In this document: one piece after another, positions 9,064 to 16,483 of the stretch
Numbering within the stretch: position 1 is the first letter of the stretch
Layout of the letters: each line of letters opens with the position of its first letter
Assembly (NCBI GenBank): GCA_036676455.1
Contig: JAKFCW010000040.1
Coordinates: 1-64,000 of the forward strand
DNA: 64,000 bases
Reading direction: 5' to 3'
Source of the DNA: UBA4093 sp036676455
GTDB lineage: Bacteria > Cyanobacteriota > Sericytochromatia > S15B-MN24 > UBA4093
Notes under the pieces: model-generated
Told to the model about the DNA's origin: nothing
The model's database searches: none
Seen by the model: the letters and a program-made list of their open reading frames with translations, nothing else
Position numbers and translations under genes: made by a program

Positions 9064-9629
9064 GAGCGGCCTCCGTTCTTCCGGATCATCACCTGGCGCA
9101 GCGTGGCGTCCACCAGCGCATCGAAGCCCTCGTGGGTCTCACCCGAGGTCTCGGCCTGGGCCAGGTGCGCCTCGAAGGCTTCCTTGCCCTGCTCGGGAGA
9201 GAGCTCTCCCAGCGGCACGAGCATGTCCTTGCCGTTGGAGCCGACCACCCAGACGCGATCCCCGACGGAGACCAGGTGCACGGTCTGGGCGCCGCGCAGA
9301 TGCGCCGAGCCCAGGGCGCGAACCCGAAGGCCGGTGGCGGGCCCCGCACCGGCCGAGCCGGCGAGGTTGGGACCGCCCATGCGCTTGTAGACCCAGAAGA
9401 CGCCGTAGATGAGGCCGATGACGCCCGCGAACTTCACCAGGAAGCCCACGGCGTTCCCGGCCGAAGACGGGCGCTCCGTGGCGGGATCCTGGTACTCCGG
9501 CAGGAAGAAGGTATCGCCGGTCGCGGCGGTCGAGGCTTCGGGAACCGAGGGTTCGGTTTGGGCTTGGGCGACGCCGGGGAAAGCCCCGAGCGTGAAGAGC
9601 AACGCGAGGAGCAGGAAGCTCCTGCGCAC
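9060..9629 (-). CDS. fliO: Flagellar biosynthesis protein FliO
   Basis: FliO assists assembly of the FliP ring. The best start is GTG at 9629, immediately downstream of the cheY stop (9631). It gives 189 residues with an N-terminal signal sequence (RRSFLLLALLF to AQA). One membrane helix follows at about 50-75 (FLVKFAGVIGLIYGVFWVY), then a soluble domain with the family pattern LGSAHLRGAQTVHLVSVGDR. The frame stays open further upstream, but that part is antisense-like sequence inside cheY and is not used. It overlaps fliP by 4 nt. Confidence 0.88.
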   Translation of the reverse strand: MRRSFLLLALLFTLGAFPGVAQAQTEPSVPEASTAATGDTFFLPEYQDPATERPSSAGNAVGFLVKFAGVIGLIYGVFWVYKRMGGPNLAGSAGAGPATGLRVRALGSAHLRGAQTVHLVSVGDRVWVVGSNGKDMLVPLGELSPEQGKEAFEAHLAQAETSGETHEGFDALVDATLRQVMIRKNGGRS

Positions 9630-9630
9630 G

Positions 9631-9993
9631 CTACTTGAGAGCCTTGTGAACCGCGTCGATGACGCGCTCCGCATCGAAAGGCTTGACGATGAAATCCTTG
9701 GCACCCGACTGAATGGCCTCCAGCACCATGGCCTGCTGGCCCATTGCCGAGCAGACGATGATCCGAGCGTCCGGATCGAACTCCCGAATCTTCTTGATGG
9801 CCGTGATGCCGTCCATGTCCGGCATCGTAATGTCCATCGTGACGAGGTTGACCTTGATCTTCTTGTAGAGGTCAACGGCATCCGCGCCGTTGGCCGCCTC
9901 GGCCACCACCGAGAATCCGTTCTGAGTGAGGATATCCTTCAACATGAGGCGCATGAAGGCCGCATCGTCGACCACCAGGATGTTCTTGGTCAA
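9631..9993 (-). CDS. cheY: Single-domain response regulator CheY
   Basis: CheY-P binds FliM and FliY at the motor switch. This is a 120-residue receiver domain with the acidic pocket D9-D10, phospho-acceptor D54 in VTMDITMPDMDG and the conserved lysine K104 in FIVKPF. Its position between fliY and fliO is exactly as in Bacillus-type fla/che operons. The partners that phosphorylate it (cheA) and dephosphorylate it (cheC, fliY) are all in this operon. Confidence 0.95.
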   Translation of the reverse strand: MTKNILVVDDAAFMRLMLKDILTQNGFSVVAEAANGADAVDLYKKIKVNLVTMDITMPDMDGITAIKKIREFDPDARIIVCSAMGQQAMVLEAIQSGAKDFIVKPFDAERVIDAVHKALK

Positions 9994-10005
9994 GGGTTCC
10001 TCTCT

Positions 10006-11136
10006 TTAGGCACGGAACGAGCTGAAACGCTCGGCTGGGCTAACGATATCCGTCACCCGGACGCCGAAGTTCTCGTCAATGACGACGACTTCGCCCCGGG
10101 CAATCAACTTTCCGTTGACGAGCAAGTCTACTGGCTCGCCCGCAAGTTTGTCAAGCTCAACCACAGAGCCCTTTCCGAGCTCCAGGACGTCGCGGATCTG
10201 CATCCGCGTGCGGCCCAGCTCGACGGTCACCCGCAGGGGAACGTCCAGAATGAGGTCCAGGCCGCTCTGAGCAGCCGGAGGGGCGCTCGGCGCCAGGGGC
10301 GCGAACTGCACGGTCTGAGCAGCGGGCTGCGGCGCCGTCGTCTTGACCGGAGCCGGAGGGGGCACAGCGGCCGCAGGAGCGGCTACCGGGGCAGCAGGCA
10401 CGGGAGCCGGAGCCACGGGAGCTGGAGCCTGCGCGACCGGCTGAGGCGCCGCGGTGGTGCTCTGAGGCTGGTTGGCAGCAGGCGCCGGGGGCGCCGGCTG
10501 GACCTTCTTCTCCGCCTGCTGCGGAGGCTCGCTGCCGCCTCCTAGGATCTGGGCGGCGAGGGTTTCCGCCCCCGTGCCCGAGAAGATCTGGAGCAGGTAA
10601 GAGTCGACCAGGCCCTCGATGGCGAGGCGGTAGGTGAGCGCCACGGCCACCCCGTCCTCGAAGGATTCCGCGAGGCTGAGGTCGTCCGGATGATCCACGA
10701 CCTGCGCCTGCGGAGGCGAGATCTCGAACTTCTTGCCGTAGGTCGTGCTCATGGCGTTGGCCGCCATGCCCATCATCTGGTTGATGGCCTCGGAGATGGC
10801 CGAGAGCTGGAGATCGTCGATGACGGCGGACGGGGGCTGCCCCTCGCCTCCCATCATCAGGTCGGTGATGATGGCGGTATCGCTCTGGGTCAGGATGAAG
10901 AGGAGCTCGAAGCCCGCGCCGAAGCGACAAGGGACCTCGATGGCCACCGCCGGGTCCTTGAGGACTCCGCCTAGCTCCGACACGGAGAGGACAGCCACCT
11001 CGGGCTGGGTGATGGTCACCTGCTTGTTCAGCAGGATGGACAGGGTCGAGGCCCCGGCCGTCAGTGCAACCGACCCGCTTTCGACGAGGGCTTGCCCCAT
11101 CTCAGGGGGCAAAGCGCCACCCGGCTCGATCATCAT
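10006..11136 (-). CDS. fliY: Flagellar motor switch phosphatase FliY (CheC-like domain plus FliN domain)
   Basis: FliY combines a CheC-like CheY-P phosphatase with the FliN/SpoA C-ring domain. The 376 residues comprise a CheC-like part (about 10-215), a long Pro/Ala-rich linker (about 215-290) and a C-terminal SpoA domain (about 295-370, with LDVPLRVTVELGRTRM). The second phosphatase motif is complete (S112/E116/N119/P142). The first is degenerate: Q15-x3-E19-x2-S22-x22-P45, so the acidic/serine and asparagine positions are replaced. One active site is therefore probably dead. The start overlaps the fliM stop (ATGA). Confidence 0.93.
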   Translation of the reverse strand: MMIEPGGALPPEMGQALVESGSVALTAGASTLSILLNKQVTITQPEVAVLSVSELGGVLKDPAVAIEVPCRFGAGFELLFILTQSDTAIITDLMMGGEGQPPSAVIDDLQLSAISEAINQMMGMAANAMSTTYGKKFEISPPQAQVVDHPDDLSLAESFEDGVAVALTYRLAIEGLVDSYLLQIFSGTGAETLAAQILGGGSEPPQQAEKKVQPAPPAPAANQPQSTTAAPQPVAQAPAPVAPAPVPAAPVAAPAAAVPPPAPVKTTAPQPAAQTVQFAPLAPSAPPAAQSGLDLILDVPLRVTVELGRTRMQIRDVLELGKGSVVELDKLAGEPVDLLVNGKLIARGEVVVIDENFGVRVTDIVSPAERFSSFRA

Positions 11137-12161
11137 TCCTCCCCTTCCTTGTCATCCAGGACTTCGCTGATTTGGATGGCTAGTTTGTTTCTTACCGTGC
11201 CCGGCCGCCCCGTGAACTTGCGGCGCTCGCCGACCAGCACGGCGAGATCCTCGCCCACTGCGGCGTCTAGGGTGAGCACATCCCCGACACTCAAGGATAG
11301 CACGTCCTCCACGGAGACGACGCTCTCTCCCAGAACCACCTGAACAGGAACCTGGGTGGCGACCACCCGGTCCTTGAGACCCATCCGATGGGACTCGCTC
11401 TGCGACTGCCGGGCCGTGGCGAACATCGCCTGGGCCGAGATCTTGCCCATGATGGGCTCGAGCATGATGTACGGGATGCACAGGGACAGCGGCCCCGTGT
11501 TCTCGCCAAACTTCGCCTCGAACGTGATCAGCACGATCGGATCGCTCGGCGGCACGATCTGGATGAACCGCGGGTTCATCTCCAGGGTCTCGAGCTTGGG
11601 CGAGAAGTTGATGACGTTCTGCCAGGCCTCGGACAGGGCCCCCAGGATCCGCAAGGTGACGCTGGAGATGAGGGTCCGCTCGATGTCCGTGAGGTCGCGG
11701 CGAATCCGGGTCACGCGCCCGGGGCCGCCTAGCATGCGGTCGATGATGGCCGAGGTCAGGTCGATGTTCACCTCGAAAAGCGCGGTCCCGACCAGGGGCT
11801 CCATCGAGAAGACGTTGAGGATGGTCGGCGAAGGCAGCGAGCGCGAGTACTCGTCGAAGGTCAGCTGTTCGACCGAGACCACCTCGACCTGCACCAGCAT
11901 CCGGAGCTGGCCCGACAGGGTGGTGCTCAGGATCCGGGCGAAGGCCTCGTGGATCATCGACAGCGTGCGGATGTGATCCTTCGAGAACTTGTTCTGACGC
12001 TTGAAGTCATAGACCTTGATCGTCCGCTTGACGCCCTCTTCCTCGGCCATCGTCGACAGGGGAGAGGCGCCCCCGGCGGACGGCTTATCAGGGGCCAGCT
12101 CACCGCTCGAGAGAGCGGCGAGCAACAAATCGATTTCGGATTGTGAGAGGATCTCGGCCAA
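11133..12161 (-). CDS. fliM: Flagellar motor switch protein FliM
   Basis: FliM is the C-ring protein that binds CheY-P. The 342 residues begin with the CheY-P docking peptide LSQSEIDLLLAAL (residues 5-17). A CheC-like middle domain with MLGGPGR follows, and a C-terminal SpoA domain binds FliY/FliN. Order fliL-fliM-fliY-cheY is canonical. The stop overlaps the fliY start by 4 nt. Confidence 0.96.
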   Translation of the reverse strand: MAEILSQSEIDLLLAALSSGELAPDKPSAGGASPLSTMAEEEGVKRTIKVYDFKRQNKFSKDHIRTLSMIHEAFARILSTTLSGQLRMLVQVEVVSVEQLTFDEYSRSLPSPTILNVFSMEPLVGTALFEVNIDLTSAIIDRMLGGPGRVTRIRRDLTDIERTLISSVTLRILGALSEAWQNVINFSPKLETLEMNPRFIQIVPPSDPIVLITFEAKFGENTGPLSLCIPYIMLEPIMGKISAQAMFATARQSQSESHRMGLKDRVVATQVPVQVVLGESVVSVEDVLSLSVGDVLTLDAAVGEDLAVLVGERRKFTGRPGTVRNKLAIQISEVLDDKEGEE

Positions 12162-12204
12162 CGGCCACCTCGCTTACTGGCTATAGACGATGACGATAAG
12201 ACGC

Positions 12205-12753
12205 TTACTGGATGACGAAGTCGGTGAAGTAGACGTCCATCACGGTCTTGCCGGGAACGCGCTGGTTGAGGACCGTCTTCAGCTCTTCCTTGAGCGAGGT
12301 GCGACCGCCGGGGGCGTTGATCGCGGAAACCGTCTGACGCGCCAGGGTCGTGATGATCGCATCCTTGTAGAGGGGCTCGTAGGGGGCCATCTCCGCCTTG
12401 ACCGCGGCGGTGGCATCCTCGCCACCCCCGTGGCCGCCGCCCTTCTCGTCCTTCTTGTGGTCGCCCTCGGGCGACGCCATCTGCAGGACGACGGTGGTCT
12501 TCAGGTAACGACGGCCCGGATCGGAGAGGTTGACGATGAACTCGCCCACCGGATAGACCGGCCCCGGTGCGGGTTCGTGCTTCTCGGCAGCCTTGCCCTC
12601 GACCTCCTGGATGTGCTTCTCCACGATGATCTGCTGCGGCATTGCGAGGCGGATCGCGACGAACGAGCTGACGCCCGAGATCACGGCGATGACGACCGCC
12701 AAGACGATCAGCTTGACGTTCAGGCCGTTTCCGCCAGGTTGATTATTGGCCAT
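12205..12753 (-). CDS. fliL: Flagellar basal body-associated protein FliL
   Basis: FliL is a stator-associated single-pass membrane protein that supports torque. The 182 residues have one N-terminal helix (about 13-36). The periplasmic domain includes VNLSDPGRRYLKTTVVLQ and the diagnostic C-terminus KTVMDVYFTDFVIQ. The gene overlaps the 3' end of motB by 11 nt, linking stator and switch genes. Confidence 0.93.
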   Translation of the reverse strand: MANNQPGGNGLNVKLIVLAVVIAVISGVSSFVAIRLAMPQQIIVEKHIQEVEGKAAEKHEPAPGPVYPVGEFIVNLSDPGRRYLKTTVVLQMASPEGDHKKDEKGGGHGGGEDATAAVKAEMAPYEPLYKDAIITTLARQTVSAINAPGGRTSLKEELKTVLNQRVPGKTVMDVYFTDFVIQ

Positions 12754-13549
12754 GGGATGAGGGTGCCTCCTGATGCGTCGAAGCCTTCGCGCCCTTCGGC
12801 TCCTGGTCGGTCAAGGCCGAGCGCAGGACCACGAGGTCGACTCTGCGATTGAGAGCGCGATTGGCTTCGGTGGTGTTTCGAACCCGTGGGTAGTATTCCC
12901 CGTACCCCGCCGCCGATAACCGCGTCGGCGGGAAATCATGGCGCTCCACCATGAACCGGACCAGCGTCGTGGCGCGCACCGCCGACAGCTCCCAGTTCGA
13001 TGGAAAGCGCGAGGTGCGGATCGGAATGTCATCGGTATGACCCTCGATCCTCACGTAATGCGGATCGGCCTTGAGCACGCGAACCACCCGATCCATGAGC
13101 GGCATGATCTCCGGCCGCAACTCGGCTTCGCCCTTCGCGAAGAAGGTCTTGTCGGAGATCGCGACCACCAGCCCCCGCTGCTCCATGCGAGTCGTGATCT
13201 CGCGATCCAGCCCCGCTTCCTTCGCCAGCGCGTCGATCTGCTGCTCCAGCTTGGTAAGCGCGAGCTGCTCCGCCTGCATGAAGGGCATGGGCACGACCGT
13301 GTCGTTCTCGCCGCCATCCCCGATGATATGCTCGGTCTTTCCTGCCCCCTCGATCGGCACGTAGCGGATGGACGTCGACAGCGCCTTCTTCAGCTCCTCG
13401 TACTTCGCCTTGTCCACCTGCGACAGGGCATACATGATGATGAAGAAGACCAGTAGCAGCGTGATGAGATCGGCATAGGTGACGAGCCACCGCTCCGACG
13501 AGCCGTGGCCTCCTCCCCCGTGACGTCCCCGCCGCCGCGACCCGGCCAT
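12743..13549 (-). CDS. motB: Flagellar stator protein MotB
   Basis: MotB anchors the proton-driven stator to peptidoglycan. The 268 residues have a basic, Gly/His-rich cytoplasmic head (1-19) and one membrane helix with the essential proton-binding Asp27 in TYADLITLLLVFF. A periplasmic OmpA-like domain contains IEGHTDDIPIRTSRFPSNWE. The Tyr-Ala-Asp context is MotB-like (proton type), though ion specificity cannot be settled by eye. Located 2 nt after motA. Confidence 0.95.
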   Translation of the reverse strand: MAGSRRRGRHGGGGHGSSERWLVTYADLITLLLVFFIIMYALSQVDKAKYEELKKALSTSIRYVPIEGAGKTEHIIGDGGENDTVVPMPFMQAEQLALTKLEQQIDALAKEAGLDREITTRMEQRGLVVAISDKTFFAKGEAELRPEIMPLMDRVVRVLKADPHYVRIEGHTDDIPIRTSRFPSNWELSAVRATTLVRFMVERHDFPPTRLSAAGYGEYYPRVRNTTEANRALNRRVDLVVLRSALTDQEPKGAKASTHQEAPSSHGQ

Positions 13550-13551
13550 GG

Positions 13552-14334
13552 CTAGCGAACCGCCTCTTCGACCTTCAGGCCGGCGCGGAGCTTGGGAGGC
13601 AGGAAGCCCTTGAGCTTGTCCTCCACGATCTGGGGGTTCTCACCCGCCTGGATGGAGAGGATGCCCGTGACCATCATCTCGCGGGCCAGGATCTCCTCCT
13701 CGCTGCGGCGCTTCAGCTTGGTGGCCAGCGGCAGCCACAGGAGGTTCGCGGTCCAGACCCCGTAGAGGGTGGCGACGAAGGCGACGGCGATCGCCGAACC
13801 CAGCTTCGCCGGCTCACCCAGGTTGCCCAGCACATGGATCAGGCCCATCACCGTTCCGATGATGCCCATGGTCGGCGCGTAGCCGCCCATCGCCTCCAGG
13901 ATGCCGAAGGACGCCGCGTGCCGACTCGCGATGAAGGTCAGCTCCGTCTCCATCAGCTCCCGCACCGTGTGGGGATCGATCCCGTCGGCCACCATCTGCA
14001 GCCCCTTGCGCAGGAACTCGTCGTCGGTGCCGGCCAGCTCGGTCTCCAGCGCGAGCAAGCCCTCACGGCGGGCCTTGTCCGCATAGCCCGATAGCATGGG
14101 AATCAACGCCGCCGCGTCGTAGGGGCTCTTCTGGAACGTCAGCCCGATGACCCGGGGCAGGTTCTGCATGTCCTTCAGGGGAAAGGAGATGAAGGCCGCA
14201 CCGATGGTGCCGCCCACCACGATCAGAAAGGCGGTGTACTGCCAGAGGCTCGAAAGATGTCCCCCGTCCAGCGTGTTGGCCAGGATCATGACCCCCCAGC
14301 CCAAGACCAGTCCGATGATGGTTGCCAGTTCCAT
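13552..14334 (-). CDS. motA: Flagellar stator protein MotA
   Basis: MotA forms the membrane pentamer of the stator around MotB. The protein has 260 residues and four hydrophobic segments. The cytoplasmic loop spans about 55-145. The conserved proline-containing segment GGYAPTMGIIGTVMGLIHVL starts helix 3, followed by a fourth helix with FVATLYGVWTANLLWLPLA. It sits directly after flbD and before motB, the Firmicutes-like order. Confidence 0.95.
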   Translation of the reverse strand: MELATIIGLVLGWGVMILANTLDGGHLSSLWQYTAFLIVVGGTIGAAFISFPLKDMQNLPRVIGLTFQKSPYDAAALIPMLSGYADKARREGLLALETELAGTDDEFLRKGLQMVADGIDPHTVRELMETELTFIASRHAASFGILEAMGGYAPTMGIIGTVMGLIHVLGNLGEPAKLGSAIAVAFVATLYGVWTANLLWLPLATKLKRRSEEEILAREMMVTGILSIQAGENPQIVEDKLKGFLPPKLRAGLKVEEAVR

Positions 14335-14337
14335 GTG

Positions 14338-14556
14338 CTAGTCCTTCTCCCCGTCGACGGTCACCGAACGCACGCCCGGATGACAGCGCCGGCGGTAAGC
14401 CGCGATGCGCTCCAGCAGCTGGTCGATTGACTCCTTGACCACGAAGCGGTGCTCGTTGGTCAGGGTCACGATGGTGTCTGGCCGCTCCTCGATCGTCTCG
14501 ATCAGATCGGCGTTGATCACCAGCTCCGTGCCGTTGAGGCGGGTCACCCTGATCAT
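14338..14556 (-). CDS. flbD: FlbD/SwrD-family flagellar protein
   Basis: FlbD (SwrD in Bacillus) is a small protein needed for full motor power. It is 72 residues, starting MIRVTRLNGTELVINADLIE, which is the family hallmark, followed by TLTNEHRFVVKESIDQLLERI. The ATG at 14556 was chosen because the open frame upstream runs through another gene. Its start overlaps the stop of a 19-codon mini-ORF whose first ten codons resemble flbD itself. It is immediately upstream of motA, matching its role in stator function. Confidence 0.88.
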   Translation of the reverse strand: MIRVTRLNGTELVINADLIETIEERPDTIVTLTNEHRFVVKESIDQLLERIAAYRRRCHPGVRSVTVDGEKD

Positions 14557-14612
14557 GCGTTTCCCCCACTCCAGCCGCGTGCGCTCCCGTCGAGCCGCGT
14601 CACCTTGATCAC
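14553..14612 (-). CDS. 19-codon mini-ORF, apparent duplicate of the flbD 5' end
   Basis: A GTG at 14612 opens a 19-residue reading frame, MIKVTRLDGSARGWSGGNA. Its first ten residues parallel FlbD (MIKVTRLDGS against MIRVTRLNGT), and about 23 of 30 bases agree. It overlaps the preceding gene by GTGA and flbD by ATGA, so ribosomes could pass through it in sequence. It is either a remnant of a partial tandem duplication or a coupling leader peptide. Nothing after codon ten resembles FlbD. Whether it is translated is unknown. Confidence 0.45.
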   Translation of the reverse strand: MIKVTRLDGSARGWSGGNA

Positions 14613-14908
14613 TTGATGCTCCCTCTCTTAGCCGCGGGGGCTTGCTGCTTGTCCACGCGCCGCACCCAGACCAGCACCTCGGCCACCACCGGGTACAGCT
14701 CGGCGGGAATCTGCTCGCCGAGATCCAGGGCCGCCAGCGCGGAGACCAGGCTGGGATTCTCCTGGACCGGTACCCCGGCCTCCTTGGCCGTCTCCACGAT
14801 CCGCTCGGCAACCAGCCCGGATCCAGAAGCCACCACCGTCGGGGCGTCGTCGACCCCTTCTTCGTACGATAGGGCCACCGCCTTCTTCGGCATCTGCGCG
14901 TCGCTCAT
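14609..14908 (-). CDS. FlhB C-terminal-domain homologue (YlqH/FhlB-like)
   Basis: The 99-residue soluble protein matches only the cytoplasmic tail of FlhB/YscU: KKAVALSYEEGVDDAPTVVA, then AGVPVQENPSLVSAL and IPAELYPVVAEVLVWVRRVD. It lacks the membrane domain and lacks NPTH (the equivalent position reads GVDD), so it cannot self-cleave. Such stand-alone tails, often next to a FliK-like gene, occur in Bacillus (ylqH beside ylqG). They can partly stand in for the FlhB tail. Here it overlaps the FliK-like gene by 4 nt. Function is inferred. Confidence 0.82.
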   Translation of the reverse strand: MSDAQMPKKAVALSYEEGVDDAPTVVASGSGLVAERIVETAKEAGVPVQENPSLVSALAALDLGEQIPAELYPVVAEVLVWVRRVDKQQAPAAKRGSIK

Positions 14909-16452
14909 AGCCAGACATCCACCTGTCGCAGCGAGTCGATCGCCGCGACGGCCGACTTGGCGGTGATCTGCTTGACCGCTAGGGCATTCACGCGCAACCC
15001 CGTGGCCTCCAGGGCCTGCTCGAGCTCCGGAAGGCGCTTGCGAAGCACCTCTGCGACCGCCGGATCCTCGACGGCGACCTGACAGTTTAGCTGCTTTCGC
15101 CCCAAAAGTAAATCAACCTTCACGCGCTGAAGGTGAGTGGTATCCAGGGTCACGACCACCCGGGTCTCCGCGGATTCCCCATCCTGTCGCTTCTTGCCAT
15201 CCTTGGGCTGGTACTGGACCCGGATCTCCCCGGATCCCCCGTTCCACCAGAGGGGCATGGCCACGGCCCGATCGGCCATCGGATGCTGCGGATCCACCGA
15301 TCCGGCATTCACCAGTTGCCCGAAGCGAACCTCGGCCAGGGCCTCGCGAATCGGCTCTCCGCCCTCACCGCCGCGCACCGAGCGCTCCAGGACCGCCGTC
15401 AAGGCTTCCTGAATCTTCTGGAGAGGCTCGGCAACGGCCTTCAAATGGCTCCCCGCCTGACGGGTGGACTCCGGCTGGGCGACCTGGCCCTGCCGCGCTT
15501 CTGCACCGGGAGCCTCCGGCTTCCCGCCGTCGCGTGCGACCGCGACCACCGGCGCTTCCGTGGGCTCGGCCGCTTCGCCTTCCGGCGGCACGATGGCGAC
15601 CGCGGCTGGTGCCGTGCCGAGCACGCGCGCGATCCGGGCCTCCGGCGAGGTAAACGCGTTAGCCAGCTTGGACAGGTGAGCCGCCGTCTCGGCGGCGTCA
15701 CCGTCCGGAAGCTCCAGGTCCAGCAGGGCCTGGGCCGCCGGGGTGGACGTGTCGGGTAATTGGCGGGCGATCGCCCCCAGCCGCTCCCCTGACGTGGAGG
15801 TCGCGTTCAAGCGGCTCGCCACCCAGGTGACCGCCTCCTCCGTGACCGGAAGCCCCTTGGAAACCAGAAACGCCGCGGCCTCCAGCACCCTGACGGGCAC
15901 GGGAAGCTTTGCCGCCTGAGCCGCCGACTCTGGTCGCGGAGCCCCAAGATCGACCGCCGCCGCCAGCGCCGCCGCCCTGGGTGCGAGCCGGGTCAGCGCC
16001 TCGTTGAGCTGCAGCATCGCCTCGCGGCTCACCGTGCCGGCATGGCGCAAGAGCGCCCGTGCCATGGCCTGGTGCTTGGCATCTGCCGGCAGGCGCATCT
16101 CCGTGAGCTCGGCGGCAAGCCGCTCGGGCTTCATGGGAGCGGCTGGATCGTGGCGGATCTGGGCGATCTTGAGCTGCAGCGGGTCGGCGCTGCCCTCGGG
16201 GGGCGGCTGGACCACGGCCGTGAAGACGTCCCCGGCCCGCAAGGGCACCTCGGTATGGACCTTGGCCGAACCGAGGTTCAGGAAGTCGATCAAGGCCGTC
16301 TGGTTGACGATTTGCAGCACGCGAGCCTCGACATGGCCGGCCTGCAACAGCGCCTTGAGCAGATCCCCCTCGATCTTCCCTGCGCCCCCGGTGGGGAGGG
16401 CGACGACGGTACCCGCTGCTGGGATCCGCTGGTTGAGATCGAGGGGGATCAT
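14905..16452 (-). CDS. FliK-like protein (YlqG-type hook-length control family)
   Basis: A 515-residue protein with an N-terminal domain (about 1-110, GDLLKALLQAGHVEARVLQI), an Ala-rich helical middle and a low-complexity segment near 290-340. The C-terminal domain (about 420-515, VDLLLGRKQLNCQVAVEDPA) is similar to the Flg_hook domain of FliK. Pairing with the FlhB-tail gene (4-nt overlap) mirrors Bacillus ylqG-ylqH. The operon's classical FliK is separate, at 19118-20524. I read this as a secondary export-regulating FliK paralogue, but the exact role is unknown. Confidence 0.6.
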   Translation of the reverse strand: MIPLDLNQRIPAAGTVVALPTGGAGKIEGDLLKALLQAGHVEARVLQIVNQTALIDFLNLGSAKVHTEVPLRAGDVFTAVVQPPPEGSADPLQLKIAQIRHDPAAPMKPERLAAELTEMRLPADAKHQAMARALLRHAGTVSREAMLQLNEALTRLAPRAAALAAAVDLGAPRPESAAQAAKLPVPVRVLEAAAFLVSKGLPVTEEAVTWVASRLNATSTSGERLGAIARQLPDTSTPAAQALLDLELPDGDAAETAAHLSKLANAFTSPEARIARVLGTAPAAVAIVPPEGEAAEPTEAPVVAVARDGGKPEAPGAEARQGQVAQPESTRQAGSHLKAVAEPLQKIQEALTAVLERSVRGGEGGEPIREALAEVRFGQLVNAGSVDPQHPMADRAVAMPLWWNGGSGEIRVQYQPKDGKKRQDGESAETRVVVTLDTTHLQRVKVDLLLGRKQLNCQVAVEDPAVAEVLRKRLPELEQALEATGLRVNALAVKQITAKSAVAAIDSLRQVDVWL

Positions 16453-16483
16453 GACGACCTACCTTAGGCGACAGCGGCAGGCG

